A stretch of DNA of 64,000 nucleotides from Sinorhizobium fredii USDA 205 (GCF_001461695.1 NZ_AUTC01000189.1:1-64000), one strand, 5' to 3'; counted from the first letter of the stretch, positions 33,684 through 43,332 are shown. Program-made: numbers and translations. The notes: generated from the sequence alone by a model not told the origin.

Positions 33684-35183
33684 ATGAACGACGCAGCGCG
33701 AAAGCTCGCTCCCTTGCCCAAGGATCAGGCGGACCAGCATTACCGCGAAGCGCCGAACAACCTGGAAGCCGAACAGGCGCTGCTCGGCGCCATCCTCGTC
33801 AACAACGACGCCTTCTACCGCGTCTCCGACTTCCTGAAGCCCGTGCATCTCTACGAGCCGCTGCACCGCAAAATCTTCGAGGTCGCCGGCGAAATCATCC
33901 GCATGGGCAAGACCGCCAACCCGGTCACGGTCAAGACCTTTCTCAAGGCCGACGATAAAGTCGGCGACCTGACGGTTGCGCAGTACCTCGCGCGTCTTGC
34001 CGCGGAAGCCGTTTCGATCATCAACGCCGAAGATTACGGCCGGGCGATCTACGACCTGGCGCTCCGCCGATCGCTGATCACCATCGGCGAGGACATGGTC
34101 AACATCGCCTTTGACGCGCCGCTCGACATGCCGCCGCAGAGCCAGATCGAGGACGCCGAACGGCGCCTTTTCGAGCTCGCCGAAACCGGCCGCTACGACG
34201 GCGGCTTTCAATCCTTCAACGACGCCGTGGCGCTTGCCATCGACATGGCCGGACAGGCCTTCGAACGCGACGGGCACCTTTCCGGCATCTCCACCGGCAT
34301 TCATTCGCTCGACGGCAAGATGGGCGGCCTGCAGCGCTCGGATTTGATCATCCTCGCCGGCCGTCCGGGCATGGGCAAGACCTCGCTTGCCACCAATATC
34401 GCCTACAACATCGCCGCGTCATATGAACCGGAAGTGCAGCCCGACGGCTCCTTCAAGGCGAGAAACGGCGGCGTCGTCGGCTTCTATTCGCTCGAAATGT
34501 CGTCCGAGCAGCTCGCCACCCGTATCATCTCGGAGCAGACCGAGGTGTCGTCCTCGAAGATCCGTCGCGGCGATATCTCCGAAGCCGATTTCGAGAAGCT
34601 CGTCGCCTGCTCGCAGATGATGCAGAAGGTGCCGCTCTACATCGACCAAACCGGCGGTATCTCGATTGCCCAGCTTGCGGCGCGCGCCCGCCGCCTGAAG
34701 CGTCAGCGCGGCCTCGACGTCCTGGTCGTCGACTACGTCCAGCTCATGTCCGGCTCGAAGAAATCGGGCGAAAACCGCGTGCAGGAAATCACCGAGATCA
34801 CCACGGGGCTCAAGGCCCTCGGCAAGGAATTGAACGTGCCGATCATCGCCCTGTCGCAGCTGTCGCGCGCCGTGGAAAGCCGCGAAGACAAGCGGCCGCA
34901 GCTTTCGGACCTGCGCGAATCGGGCTCGATCGAACAGGACGCCGACGTGGTGCTTTTCGTGTTCCGCGAGGAATACTATGTGAAGAACATGGAGCCCCGC
35001 GACGAGCTCGACCCGAAATACGAAGAGTGGAAAATGCAGATGGAGCGGGTGAAGGGCACGGCCGACGTGATCATCGCCAAGCAGCGTCACGGACCGACCG
35101 GCACCGTGAAACTCGCCTTCCAGTCGGAATTCACCCGCTTCTCGGACCTCGCCGATCCGTCGTTCACCCAGTACGAGCATTGA
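33684..35183 (+). CDS. dnaB: Replicative DNA helicase
   Basis: The 499-residue protein is the hexameric fork helicase. An N-terminal domain (about residues 25-130, PNNLEAEQALLGAIL) binds primase. A RecA-like motor follows, with Walker A AGRPGMGKTS (near 225) and Walker B LDVLVVDYVQLM (near 345), then the arginine-finger region QRHGPTGTVKL near the end. I start at MNDAARKLAPLP (33684); an in-frame start 63 bases upstream has no family match. No intein is present. It has its own promoter region after the rplI terminator. Confidence 0.96.
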   Translation: MNDAARKLAPLPKDQADQHYREAPNNLEAEQALLGAILVNNDAFYRVSDFLKPVHLYEPLHRKIFEVAGEIIRMGKTANPVTVKTFLKADDKVGDLTVAQYLARLAAEAVSIINAEDYGRAIYDLALRRSLITIGEDMVNIAFDAPLDMPPQSQIEDAERRLFELAETGRYDGGFQSFNDAVALAIDMAGQAFERDGHLSGISTGIHSLDGKMGGLQRSDLIILAGRPGMGKTSLATNIAYNIAASYEPEVQPDGSFKARNGGVVGFYSLEMSSEQLATRIISEQTEVSSSKIRRGDISEADFEKLVACSQMMQKVPLYIDQTGGISIAQLAARARRLKRQRGLDVLVVDYVQLMSGSKKSGENRVQEITEITTGLKALGKELNVPIIALSQLSRAVESREDKRPQLSDLRESGSIEQDADVVLFVFREEYYVKNMEPRDELDPKYEEWKMQMERVKGTADVIIAKQRHGPTGTVKLAFQSEFTRFSDLADPSFTQYEH

Positions 35184-35201
35184 GGGCGCGGAAGTATTTT
35201 C

Positions 35202-35370
35202 TGCCCCTCATCCGGCTGCCGCCACCTTCTCCCCGCAAGCGGGGCGAAGGGACGAGAGGCACCGCCTTCGCTCCCCATCGTGGCAGCGGGCCGACGTTCC
35301 GCGAGGGCGCCGCGAGTCTCCTTCGCCCCGCCTGCGGGGAGAAGGTGGCCGGCAGGCCGGATGAGGGGCA
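35202..35370. repeat. RIME-like Rhizobium intergenic mosaic element
   Basis: The 169-base element is bounded by perfect 14-base inverted ends, TGCCCCTCATCCGG (35202-35215) and CCGGATGAGGGGCA (35357-35370). Inside are two CACCTTCTCCCCGC-type palindromes in opposite orientation. This arrangement is what I know as RIME from Rhizobium and Sinorhizobium genomes. It lies between the convergent dnaB and azlD genes. Confidence 0.85.
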
Positions 35371-35389
35371 AAAAATCTAGACCCCACCC

Positions 35390-35695
35390 TTACGCCCCGA
35401 TTAGCGCTCTCGCGACAGCAACGACAAACACCCCGATCGCCACGGCTGCTAGCAACGGCAGTCGCATTGCGGCGAGCGCCGTTGCAACGGTCGCGAGAGT
35501 CTCGGCCGGCCCGGTGGCAAGCGCCGTCGGGGCGATGACCGCCATCAGCACCGCGGGAGGGATCGCCTCCAAAGCGCGCTTCTGCTGCGGACCGATCGCC
35601 ACAAAGCGGATCACCAGAAGTCCGGCCATGCGTGTCAGCACCGTGGCAACGGCCATCGCGACAATGGCGAGGAAGGTATCGAGATCGAGCGTCAT
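35390..35695 (-). CDS. azlD: AzlD family branched-chain amino acid exporter subunit
   Basis: The 101-residue hydrophobic protein has about four membrane segments and matches the small AzlD subunit, which works with AzlC to export branched-chain amino acids (BrnEF-like). It starts MTLDLDTFLAIVAMAVATVLTR. The start ATG at 35695 overlaps the azlC stop by four bases (ATGA), which marks it as the real gene rather than the longer open frame that covers both. Substrate is inferred from the family only. Confidence 0.85.
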   Translation of the reverse strand: MTLDLDTFLAIVAMAVATVLTRMAGLLVIRFVAIGPQQKRALEAIPPAVLMAVIAPTALATGPAETLATVATALAAMRLPLLAAVAIGVFVVAVARALIGA

Positions 35696-36399
35696 GCGCA
35701 GGCCTCCTGATGCCGGTTCGTGACGAGCGTTGCAGCGACGCCGGCCGCGGCACCTGCCGCGATGTACCAGACGCCCGGAAGGAACTGATGGGCAAGGACC
35801 GCCGCCGTGGCGCTGGCGGCCAGGACGGCGCCGGTGTCGCGCCCCTTCCAGAAGCCCATCACCAGGACGGTGAAGACCGCTGGAAACGCGAAATCCAGAC
35901 CGATCGCCTCGGGGTCGCCGAGGAAAGCGCCGGCGGCGGCACCCGCAAGACTTGCCAGAACCCAGACGCAATAAAACGGCACGGCAAGACCCGCATACCA
36001 GGCGGGGGTGAGCCGGTTCTCCCCGGCGCGGACTTCGGCCATCGCCCAGATTTCGTCGGCGAGCAGCAGCATCGCGGCATATTTTGCCGGGCCGGAAAAC
36101 GCCGGCATCTTGGTACCGATCGAAGCGCTCATCAAGACATGGCGGATGTTGACGAGCAGGGCCGAAAAGGCGAGCGCGCCCCACGACGCCGGATGCGTCC
36201 AGATGTCCATGGCGACGAACTGCGACCCGCCGGCAAAGACAAGCACGCTCATCAGCGTCGCCTCAAAGCTGCTCAGGCCCTTGCTTGCGGCAACCGCGCC
36301 GAAGACCAGGCCGATCGGTATGACGGCGACAGTCAGGGGCGCCATCGCCCGCATGCCGCCGAAAAACTCCTGAGATATCCCTACCCTTTTCACGTCCAC
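35692..36399 (-). CDS. azlC: AzlC family branched-chain amino acid exporter subunit
   Basis: The 235-residue protein has about seven hydrophobic segments and the AzlC opening, FFGGMRAMAPLTVAVIPIGLVFGA. Such proteins are the large subunit of an amino acid exporter. It overlaps azlD by four bases. An AraC-type regulator gene ends only 62 bases upstream on the same strand, so the three probably form one unit, regulator first. Confidence 0.88.
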   Translation of the reverse strand: MDVKRVGISQEFFGGMRAMAPLTVAVIPIGLVFGAVAASKGLSSFEATLMSVLVFAGGSQFVAMDIWTHPASWGALAFSALLVNIRHVLMSASIGTKMPAFSGPAKYAAMLLLADEIWAMAEVRAGENRLTPAWYAGLAVPFYCVWVLASLAGAAAGAFLGDPEAIGLDFAFPAVFTVLVMGFWKGRDTGAVLAASATAAVLAHQFLPGVWYIAAGAAAGVAATLVTNRHQEACA

Positions 36400-36461
36400 G
36401 ATCTCCGCATTGTTTGCAGAGTTCTAGAAGCAGGGTGGCGGCCGGTCTTGAACGAAAGTGA

Positions 36462-37319
36462 TCACCCGGCGCGGAAGGCCCCCGGCGTCACGCCGGTGCG
36501 CGCCTTGAAATGGCGGGTAAAATGCGCCTGGTCCGCAAAGCCGCAATGATAGGCGGTATCGGCCGGCGACCAGCCCTGGCGCAGGAGCGTCCTTGCCTCG
36601 CGCACCCGCTTGTCGGTCAGGAAGGCATGCGGCGTGATATGGAATTCCTTGCGGAACGCCCGGATCAGATGGGCGCGGCTGAGGCCGGCCACCTTGGCAA
36701 GCTCGTCGAGACCGATGTCGCTCGAATAGTTTTCGAGCAGGTAGTCGCGGGCGCGGTGCACGGCGGAACTCTCGCGCGTGCGGACCGGAACGATGATGGC
36801 GCTGCCGTGCCGCTCGAACAGCGTCGCAAGGAATCCGAACATGCCTTCGTCGGCCTCGAGCGCTCCGGTTTTTCCCTCCAGCAGCTGATGCGCACGACGG
36901 AAGGCGGCTGCGAGTTCGGTGTCGGTCAGCCACTGCCGCGAAAAGCAGGGCGTGCCGCGGAAGGGACGGCCGGTGATGTCCTCGAGAATCTCGACGAAAA
37001 GCGCCGCCGACGGATAGATCATCCGGTAGCGATAGCCGTCATTGCCGGGATGTCCGTCATGAACTTCATCGGGATTGATCAGGTAGAGATCACCCGGCCC
37101 CGTCTGCGAGCGCTCGCCCTTGATGGTGCTGATCTGCGAGCCCGCCTCGATGGCGCCGATGCTGAAGGTGTCGTGCGCGTGCGGCGCGAACTCATGGGTG
37201 ATGAAGGTCGCACTCAGGCATTCCATGCCGTTGAACCGCGCATCCCGCCAGAAACGGGTCTGCTCGGCTCCCTTGAGCGGCATGGCCTCGATGGCCTCTT
37301 CCTGAGAGATCGTATGCAT
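36462..37319 (-). CDS. AraC family transcriptional regulator
   Basis: The 285-residue regulator has an N-terminal cupin-like ligand domain (about residues 30-130; HEFAPHAHDTFSIGAIEAG) and a C-terminal pair of helix-turn-helix motifs (about 185-280). The second ends with the AraC signature region SPADTAYHCGFADQAHFTRHFKARTGVTPGAFR. It precedes azlCD and diverges from alr. Its effector could be the amino acid exported by AzlCD, but that is inference from position. Confidence 0.92.
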   Translation of the reverse strand: MHTISQEEAIEAMPLKGAEQTRFWRDARFNGMECLSATFITHEFAPHAHDTFSIGAIEAGSQISTIKGERSQTGPGDLYLINPDEVHDGHPGNDGYRYRMIYPSAALFVEILEDITGRPFRGTPCFSRQWLTDTELAAAFRRAHQLLEGKTGALEADEGMFGFLATLFERHGSAIIVPVRTRESSAVHRARDYLLENYSSDIGLDELAKVAGLSRAHLIRAFRKEFHITPHAFLTDKRVREARTLLRQGWSPADTAYHCGFADQAHFTRHFKARTGVTPGAFRAG

Positions 37320-37461
37320 CGGGCAATTCTAGCGGCGCGGAATTTCTTCGTCTTGCATAAAAGTGCTCATCATACCGGCAAGCCCGGTATCGCGCCGAAG
37401 CCGTTTGCGGCATCGGGCGCTTGGATGTATTGCTGAGCCATCGCCATTCAAGAGCTCGCCC

Positions 37462-38601
37462 ATGCACAGCCCCGAATTTCTCGCTGCCTCGAACCGGCTT
37501 ACCATCGACCTGACGGCGCTCGCCGACAACTGGCGGGCGATGAACGAGCGGTCGGGCAAGGCGCGTGCCGCTGCCGTGCTCAAGGCCAATGCCTATGGGA
37601 TCGGCGTCGCGCATGCGGCACCGACCCTTTACGCGGCAGGTGCGCGGGATTTCTTCGTCGCCGATGCCGAGGAAGGCGCCGAGCTTCGTCCGCTCCTTCC
37701 GGACGCCCGCATCTATATTCTCGCCGGCATGTGGCCCGGCAATGAGGAGCTTTTCTTCGCCAACGACCTAGTGCCGATCATCAACTCGGAGGAGCAGCTT
37801 GCCGTTTTCATGGCGGCGCTTTCCGAGCGGGGCGACCATCCTTGCGTTCTCCATGTCGATACCGGCATGAACCGGCTCGGCCTCTCGGTCGAGGAGGCCA
37901 TCGCCCGCGCCCACGATCCGGCCCGCCCGGCGAGCTTTTCGCCGGTGCTGGTGATGAGCCATCTCGCCTGCGGCGACGATCCCAGACATCCGATGAATCT
38001 CTACCAGCTCCAGCGCTTTCGGGAGGTGACAGCCGCGTTCGAAGGCGTGCCCGCGAGCCTTGCGAATTCCGGCGGCGTTTTTCTCGGCGAGGACTACCAT
38101 TTCGACCTCACCCGTCCCGGCATCGCGGTCTATGGCGGTGAAGCGGTCAACGGCGCCCTCAACCCGATGAAGCCGGTCGTCACGGCCGAAGCCCGCATTT
38201 TGCAATTGCGCACGATTCCGTCGGGTGGAACGGCGAGCTACGGCGCGTCGGCCCGATTTGCCCGCGACAGCCGCATCGCGACGGTCGCGATCGGCTATGC
38301 CGACGGCTATCACCGTTCGGTGTCGGGCGGCGGGGTCACGCTGAGGCAGGCGACGCCGTCGGGTGCCTATGGCTTCCTGCACGGCAAGAAGGTCCCGCAT
38401 GTCGGCCGGGTCACGATGGACCTCAGCCTGTTCGACGTCACCGACCTGCCGGAACGCGCCGTGCGCGCCGGCGACTACATCGAGCTTTTCGGTCCGAACG
38501 TCGCCATCGACGAGGTCGCGCGTGCCGGCGGTACGATCGGCTACGAACTCCTGACCAGCCTCGGGCAACGCTATTGCCGAACCTATGTCGGCGGCGTCTG
38601 A
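37462..38601 (+). CDS. alr: Alanine racemase
   Basis: The 379-residue fold-type III enzyme makes D-alanine for peptidoglycan. The PLP lysine is in AAVLKANAYGIG (about residues 35-46) and the second catalytic base Tyr in GTASYGASARF (near 258). Domains and length are normal. I start at MHSPEFLAASNRLTIDLTAL; upstream in-frame codons from 37363 lie in the divergent promoter region with the AraC gene. Confidence 0.94.
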   Translation: MHSPEFLAASNRLTIDLTALADNWRAMNERSGKARAAAVLKANAYGIGVAHAAPTLYAAGARDFFVADAEEGAELRPLLPDARIYILAGMWPGNEELFFANDLVPIINSEEQLAVFMAALSERGDHPCVLHVDTGMNRLGLSVEEAIARAHDPARPASFSPVLVMSHLACGDDPRHPMNLYQLQRFREVTAAFEGVPASLANSGGVFLGEDYHFDLTRPGIAVYGGEAVNGALNPMKPVVTAEARILQLRTIPSGGTASYGASARFARDSRIATVAIGYADGYHRSVSGGGVTLRQATPSGAYGFLHGKKVPHVGRVTMDLSLFDVTDLPERAVRAGDYIELFGPNVAIDEVARAGGTIGYELLTSLGQRYCRTYVGGV

Positions 38602-38728
38602 GCGTCGTTCGTGCGGCATCGAAAATCACCCTTCCAATCGGCATTTCGCGTCATTATGTGACCGCTCGAAGTGATTCTCCCGAGAGAGGCGCGCGCCGCC
38701 TCTTGCAACTTGCCGAAAGCTGATTCCG

Positions 38729-40132
38729 ATGGCGAAAGCTCGCACTCAATTCGTCTGCCAGAATTGTGGCACCCTGCACTCCCGCTGGGCCGGCAAGTGC
38801 GAGGGATGCGGCGAGTGGAACACGATCATCGAGGAAGACCCGACGGGAGGCATCGGCGGCGGTCCGACGCGCGCCCCCAAGAAGGGGCGGCCGGTGGCGC
38901 TGACGACGCTGTCCGGCGAGATCGAGGACGCGCCGCGCATCGAGACGGGCATATCCGAACTCGACCGCGTCACCGGTGGCGGTTTCGTGCGCGGTTCGGC
39001 ACTGCTCGTCGGCGGCGATCCCGGCATCGGTAAATCGACCGTGCTGATGCAGGCGGCGGCAGCGCTTTCGCGCCGCAAGCATCGGGTAATCTATGTCTCC
39101 GGCGAAGAGGCGATCGCCCAGGTGCGCCTGCGCGCCCAGCGGCTCGGCGCGGCCGACAGCGACGTGCTGCTCGCCGCCGAGACCAATGTGGAAGACATCC
39201 TGGCGACGCTTTCCGAGGGCAAGCGCCCGGATCTGGTGATCATCGACTCGATCCAGACACTCTGGAGCGACACGGCCGACTCCGCCCCCGGCACGGTAAC
39301 GCAGGTGCGCACCGGCGTTCAGGCGATGATCCGCTTCGCCAAGCAGACGGGTACGGCGGTCGTGCTGGTCGGCCATGTCACCAAGGAGGGCCAGATCGCC
39401 GGCCCGCGCGTCGTCGAGCACATGGTCGACGCCGTCCTCTATTTCGAGGGCGATCGCGGCCATCACTATCGAATCCTCCGAACCGTGAAGAACCGCTTCG
39501 GCCCGACCGACGAAATCGGCGTCTTCGAAATGTCCGACCGGGGCCTGCGCGAAGTTGCCAACCCGTCCGAGCTCTTCCTCGGCGAGCGCAACGAGAAATC
39601 GCCCGGCGCCGCGGTCTTCGCCGGCATGGAAGGAACCCGGCCGCTGCTCGTCGAGGTGCAGGCGCTGGTCGCGCCGACGTCGCTCGGTACGCCGCGGCGG
39701 GCGGTCGTCGGCTGGGACTCGGCGCGGCTGTCGATGATCCTCGCGGTGCTGGAGGCCCATTGCGGCGTGCGCCTCGGCCAGCACGACGTCTACCTGAACG
39801 TTGCCGGCGGGTACCGAATTTCCGAGCCGGCTGCCGATCTTGCCGTCGCTTCCGCTTTGGTTTCGTCGCTCGCCGGGCTTGCTCTTCCGGCCGATTGCGT
39901 CTATTTCGGCGAAGTCAGCTTGTCGGGCGCTGTCCGGCCGGTTGCGCATACTGCTCAACGTCTCAAGGAAGCCGAGAAACTCGGATTCTCCCAGGCCGTA
40001 TTGCCGTCTGCAACAACCGACCTGCCGAAGAACGGCAATGGCCGGTGGAGCGAGATGGAGAGCCTGCCGGACCTGGTGGCGCGCATTGCTGGTTCACGAC
40101 GCGCCCTGCAGCAGTCGGACGAGGCGGAGTGA
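38729..40132 (+). CDS. radA: DNA repair protein RadA
   Basis: The 467-residue protein has an N-terminal zinc finger (CQNCG and CEGCG, residues 10-30), a RecA-like ATPase with GGDPGIGKST near residue 97, the RadA-specific KNRFGPTDEIGVF (about 254-266) and a C-terminal Lon-like domain (about 290-460). RadA extends branch migration in recombination. It is followed by cvpA and purF on the same strand. Confidence 0.96.
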   Translation: MAKARTQFVCQNCGTLHSRWAGKCEGCGEWNTIIEEDPTGGIGGGPTRAPKKGRPVALTTLSGEIEDAPRIETGISELDRVTGGGFVRGSALLVGGDPGIGKSTVLMQAAAALSRRKHRVIYVSGEEAIAQVRLRAQRLGAADSDVLLAAETNVEDILATLSEGKRPDLVIIDSIQTLWSDTADSAPGTVTQVRTGVQAMIRFAKQTGTAVVLVGHVTKEGQIAGPRVVEHMVDAVLYFEGDRGHHYRILRTVKNRFGPTDEIGVFEMSDRGLREVANPSELFLGERNEKSPGAAVFAGMEGTRPLLVEVQALVAPTSLGTPRRAVVGWDSARLSMILAVLEAHCGVRLGQHDVYLNVAGGYRISEPAADLAVASALVSSLAGLALPADCVYFGEVSLSGAVRPVAHTAQRLKEAEKLGFSQAVLPSATTDLPKNGNGRWSEMESLPDLVARIAGSRRALQQSDEAE

Positions 40133-40272
40133 AGCACCGAGCGCCGCCAAGCGTACTTCCAGTGGCGCTCGGCGATAGCGGTGGAAAGACGTTCTGAGCG
40201 CGTGCGGACGCGGCCCGCGACGAATAAGCTTGGTAAGACCCGAGTCAAGACGGGGGTCGGAGTAAGGACAAC

Positions 40273-40872
40273 ATGCCCATTACAATTCTCGACGGTATCG
40301 TTCTCGGCGTCGCACTGTTTTCGGCCATTCTCGCCATGGTGCGCGGCTTCTCGCGCGAGGTCCTTTCGGTCGCGAGCTGGGTCGGTGCAGCGGCAGCGGC
40401 CTATTTCCTCTATCCCTACCTATTGCCCTATGCCAAGCAATACACCACCAACGACACGGTCGCGATGATCGGCTCGGCTGCTGTGATCTTCCTGGTGGCG
40501 CTGATCATCATTTCCTTCATCACCATGCGGATCGCCGATTTCATCATCGACAGCCGCATCGGCGCGCTCGACCGCACGCTCGGCTTCCTCTTCGGCGCCG
40601 CGCGCGGCATCCTGCTCGTCGTCGTCGCCATGCTGTTCTTCAACTGGCTGGTGGCGCCTCCGCAGCAGCCGGGCTGGGTCACCCAGGCGAAATCGAAGCC
40701 GCTGCTCGACAATCTCGGCGACAAGCTGGTGGCGCTGCTGCCGGAAGAGGCGGACGCCACCATTCTTGATCGCTTGCGCGGCAAGGACACGACCGGCGAA
40801 GGCGAAAGCGATGCCCCGCCGGCCGCCCCGGATCAGTCGCCCGCCGAGGATGCGCCGGCGACGAACGGCTGA
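40273..40872 (+). CDS. cvpA: CvpA family membrane protein
   Basis: The 199-residue protein has four membrane segments in the first 130 residues and the CvpA opening MPITILDGIVLGVALFSAILAMVRGFSRE. The remaining part is an Ala/Pro/Asp-rich cytoplasmic or periplasmic tail. CvpA was first linked to colicin V production; recent work ties it to envelope stress. It lies upstream of purF, its usual neighbour, but a strong terminator separates the two here. Confidence 0.92.
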   Translation: MPITILDGIVLGVALFSAILAMVRGFSREVLSVASWVGAAAAAYFLYPYLLPYAKQYTTNDTVAMIGSAAVIFLVALIIISFITMRIADFIIDSRIGALDRTLGFLFGAARGILLVVVAMLFFNWLVAPPQQPGWVTQAKSKPLLDNLGDKLVALLPEEADATILDRLRGKDTTGEGESDAPPAAPDQSPAEDAPATNG

Positions 40873-40891
40873 GTAACGAGGAAATCTTGCA

Positions 40892-40916
40892 ACAAAGCCC
40901 GCTGTGCGGGCTTTGT
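40892..40916 (+). terminator. Intrinsic terminator between cvpA and purF
   Basis: Perfect 11-base arms ACAAAGCCCGC (40892-40902) and GCGGGCTTTGT (40906-40916) close on TGT. The stem ends in TTTGT, a short T-rich tail. It should limit read-through from radA-cvpA into purF. Confidence 0.8.
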
Positions 40917-41017
40917 CCATTTGGAAATAACGCTTGCCAGTCATTTCGGCTAAGATTGCTTGACGATTGGCAGCCTGACCACGATATGCGCACCGGCATG
41001 GAGCAAAGGCGACTGCG

Positions 41018-42508
41018 ATGACCGATCTCAGATCCAGTGAAATCCGCGACGAACTCGATGGCGATACCCTGCACGAGGAATGCGGCGTGTTCGGCATACT
41101 CGGTCATCCGGATGCAGCCACGCTGACGGCACTCGGGCTGCATGCGCTCCAGCATCGCGGCCAGGAAGCGGCCGGTATCGTCACCTTCGACGGCAAGCAG
41201 TTCTACACCGAAAAGCGCATGGGCCTCGTCGGCGACCACTATACCGACCCCGCCACGCTGGCCAAGCTGCCCGGCTTTGTTTCCATCGGGCATACGCGCT
41301 ACTCGACGACCGGCGAGGTAGCGCTGCGCAACGTCCAGCCGCTCTTTGCCGAACTCGAAGTCGGCGGTATCGCCATCGCCCATAACGGCAACTTCACCAA
41401 CGGCCTGACGCTGCGTCGCCAGTTGATCGCAGATGGCGCCATCTGTCAGTCGACCTCGGACACCGAAGTCGTCCTTCACCTCATCGCCCGCTCCAAGCAG
41501 GCCTCCTCCTCCGATCGCTTCATCGATGCCATCCGCCAGATGGAAGGCGGTTATTCGATGCTGGCGATGACGCGAACCAAGCTGATCGCGGCGCGCGACC
41601 CGATCGGTATCCGCCCCCTCGTCATGGGCGAACTCGACGGCAAGCCGATCTTCTGTTCGGAAACCTGCGCGCTCGACATCATTGGCGCCAAGTACATCCG
41701 GGATGTCGAGAACGGCGAAGTCGTCATTTGCGAGATCCAGGCGGACGGCTCGGTCTCGATCGACGCACGCAAGCCGGAATCGCCGCGGCCTGAACGGCTT
41801 TGCCTCTTCGAATATGTCTATTTCGCCCGTCCGGATTCGGTCGTCGGCGGCCGCAGCGTCTACGTGGCGCGCAAGAACATGGGCGTCAATCTTGCCAAGG
41901 AGTCGCCCGTCGAGGCGGACGTCGTCGTTCCGGTGCCCGACGGCGGCACTCCGGCGGCGCTCGGCTACGCACAGCAGAGCGGCATTCCCTTCGAATACGG
42001 CATCATCCGCAACCACTATGTCGGGCGGACCTTCATCGAGCCGACGCAGCAGATCCGCGCCTTCGGCGTCAAGCTGAAGCATTCGGCCAACCGCGCCATG
42101 ATCGCCGGCAAGCGCGTGGTGCTCGTCGACGATTCGATCGTTCGCGGCACGACCTCGGTCAAGATCGTGCAGATGATCCGCGAGGCCGGTGCACGCGAAG
42201 TGCATATCCGCGTCGCGAGCCCGATGATCTTCCATCCGGATTTCTACGGCATCGATACGCCCGACCGCGACAAGCTGCTGGCCAACCAGCATGCCGATCT
42301 CGCCTCGATGTGTCGCTTCATCGGTGCCGATTCGCTCGAGTTCCTGACAATCGACGGTCTCTACCAAGCCGTCGGCGGCGCCCCGCGCGACCCGCAGGCG
42401 CCGCAGTTCACCGACCATTACTTCACCGGCGATTATCCGACCCGCCTGCTCGACCAGGAAGGCGCGAGCAACGTCCGCAAACTTTCGGTTCTTGCCAGCA
42501 ACGGATAA
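41018..42508 (+). CDS. purF: Amidophosphoribosyltransferase
   Basis: The 496-residue enzyme makes phosphoribosylamine, the first step of purine synthesis. A short propeptide of about 21 residues precedes CGVFGI, whose Cys22 becomes the N-terminal nucleophile after cleavage. The glutaminase domain (about 22-250) is followed by a PRTase domain with VVLVDDSIVRGTTS near residue 370, the PRPP-binding site. No Fe-S-ligand assignment is attempted. It precedes an SDR gene by 12 bases. Confidence 0.96.
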   Translation: MTDLRSSEIRDELDGDTLHEECGVFGILGHPDAATLTALGLHALQHRGQEAAGIVTFDGKQFYTEKRMGLVGDHYTDPATLAKLPGFVSIGHTRYSTTGEVALRNVQPLFAELEVGGIAIAHNGNFTNGLTLRRQLIADGAICQSTSDTEVVLHLIARSKQASSSDRFIDAIRQMEGGYSMLAMTRTKLIAARDPIGIRPLVMGELDGKPIFCSETCALDIIGAKYIRDVENGEVVICEIQADGSVSIDARKPESPRPERLCLFEYVYFARPDSVVGGRSVYVARKNMGVNLAKESPVEADVVVPVPDGGTPAALGYAQQSGIPFEYGIIRNHYVGRTFIEPTQQIRAFGVKLKHSANRAMIAGKRVVLVDDSIVRGTTSVKIVQMIREAGAREVHIRVASPMIFHPDFYGIDTPDRDKLLANQHADLASMCRFIGADSLEFLTIDGLYQAVGGAPRDPQAPQFTDHYFTGDYPTRLLDQEGASNVRKLSVLASNG

Positions 42509-42520
42509 CCAGACAACACA

Positions 42521-43261
42521 ATGACGCTCAATCTGAAAGACCGGATCGCCGTCGTTACCGGCGCATCGCGCGGCATCGGCTATTTCACTGCCCTCGAACT
42601 CGCCAAGGCCGGCGCGCATGTCATCGCCTGCGCCCGTACCGTCGGCGGCCTGGAGGAACTGGACGACGCCATCAAGGCGGCTGGAGGATCGGCGACGCTG
42701 GTTCCCTTCGACCTCGCCGACATGGCCGCGATCGACAAGCTCGGTGGCGCCATCAACGAACGCTGGGGCAAGCTCGACATCCTGGTCGCCAATGCTGGCG
42801 TGCTCGGCACGATCTCGCCGATCGGCCACGTCGAGGCCAAAGTCTTCGAAAAGGTGATGTCGATCAACGTCACCGCCACCTGGCGCCTGATCCGCTCGCT
42901 CGAGCCACTGCTCGTCAAGTCCGATGCCGGCCGGGCACTCATCCTCTCCTCAAGCGCCGCTCACAAGTGCAAGCCGTTCTGGGGCCCCTACTCCGCCTCC
43001 AAGGCCGCCGTCGAGGCCCTGGCGCGGACCTGGGCCTACGAGACGCAGCGTCTGCCGCTGCGCATCCTCAGCGTCGATCCGGGTGCGACGCGGACCGCGA
43101 TGCGGGCTCAGGCCGTACCGGGAGAAGATCCGGCGACGGTGCCACATCCCTCCGAGGTCGCCGCCGCGCTGATGCCCCTGCTCGCTCCCGAGCAAACCGA
43201 GACCGGCAAGCTCTTCATCGTCCGGGAAAAGAAGATCGTCGACTACCGGATGCCGGAGTAG
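42521..43261 (+). CDS. Short-chain dehydrogenase/reductase (SDR) family oxidoreductase
   Basis: The 246-residue classical SDR has the cofactor loop TGASRGIGYFTALE (about residues 14-27), NAG (about 90) and the catalytic YSASKAAVEAL (about 157-167). The substrate is unknown. The gene follows purF closely and ends at a strong terminator, so a purF-SDR transcript is likely. Functional connection to purines is not evident; close homologues adjacent to purF are, as I recall, common in rhizobia. Confidence 0.9.
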   Translation: MTLNLKDRIAVVTGASRGIGYFTALELAKAGAHVIACARTVGGLEELDDAIKAAGGSATLVPFDLADMAAIDKLGGAINERWGKLDILVANAGVLGTISPIGHVEAKVFEKVMSINVTATWRLIRSLEPLLVKSDAGRALILSSSAAHKCKPFWGPYSASKAAVEALARTWAYETQRLPLRILSVDPGATRTAMRAQAVPGEDPATVPHPSEVAAALMPLLAPEQTETGKLFIVREKKIVDYRMPE

Positions 43262-43283
43262 TCAGGCTCTGCGGATGTTTAAG

Positions 43284-43318
43284 AAAAGCCACCGCCGGGT
43301 CTCGCGGTGGCTTTTTTT
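43284..43318. terminator. Strong intrinsic terminator between the SDR gene and pssA
   Basis: Twelve-base arms AAAAGCCACCGC (43284-43295) and GCGGTGGCTTTT (43304-43315) close on an eight-base loop. Plus-strand T tail and minus-strand T run are both present, so it can end transcription of the convergent SDR and pssA genes. Confidence 0.92.
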
Positions 43319-43332
43319 GTCATGCATTGCAA

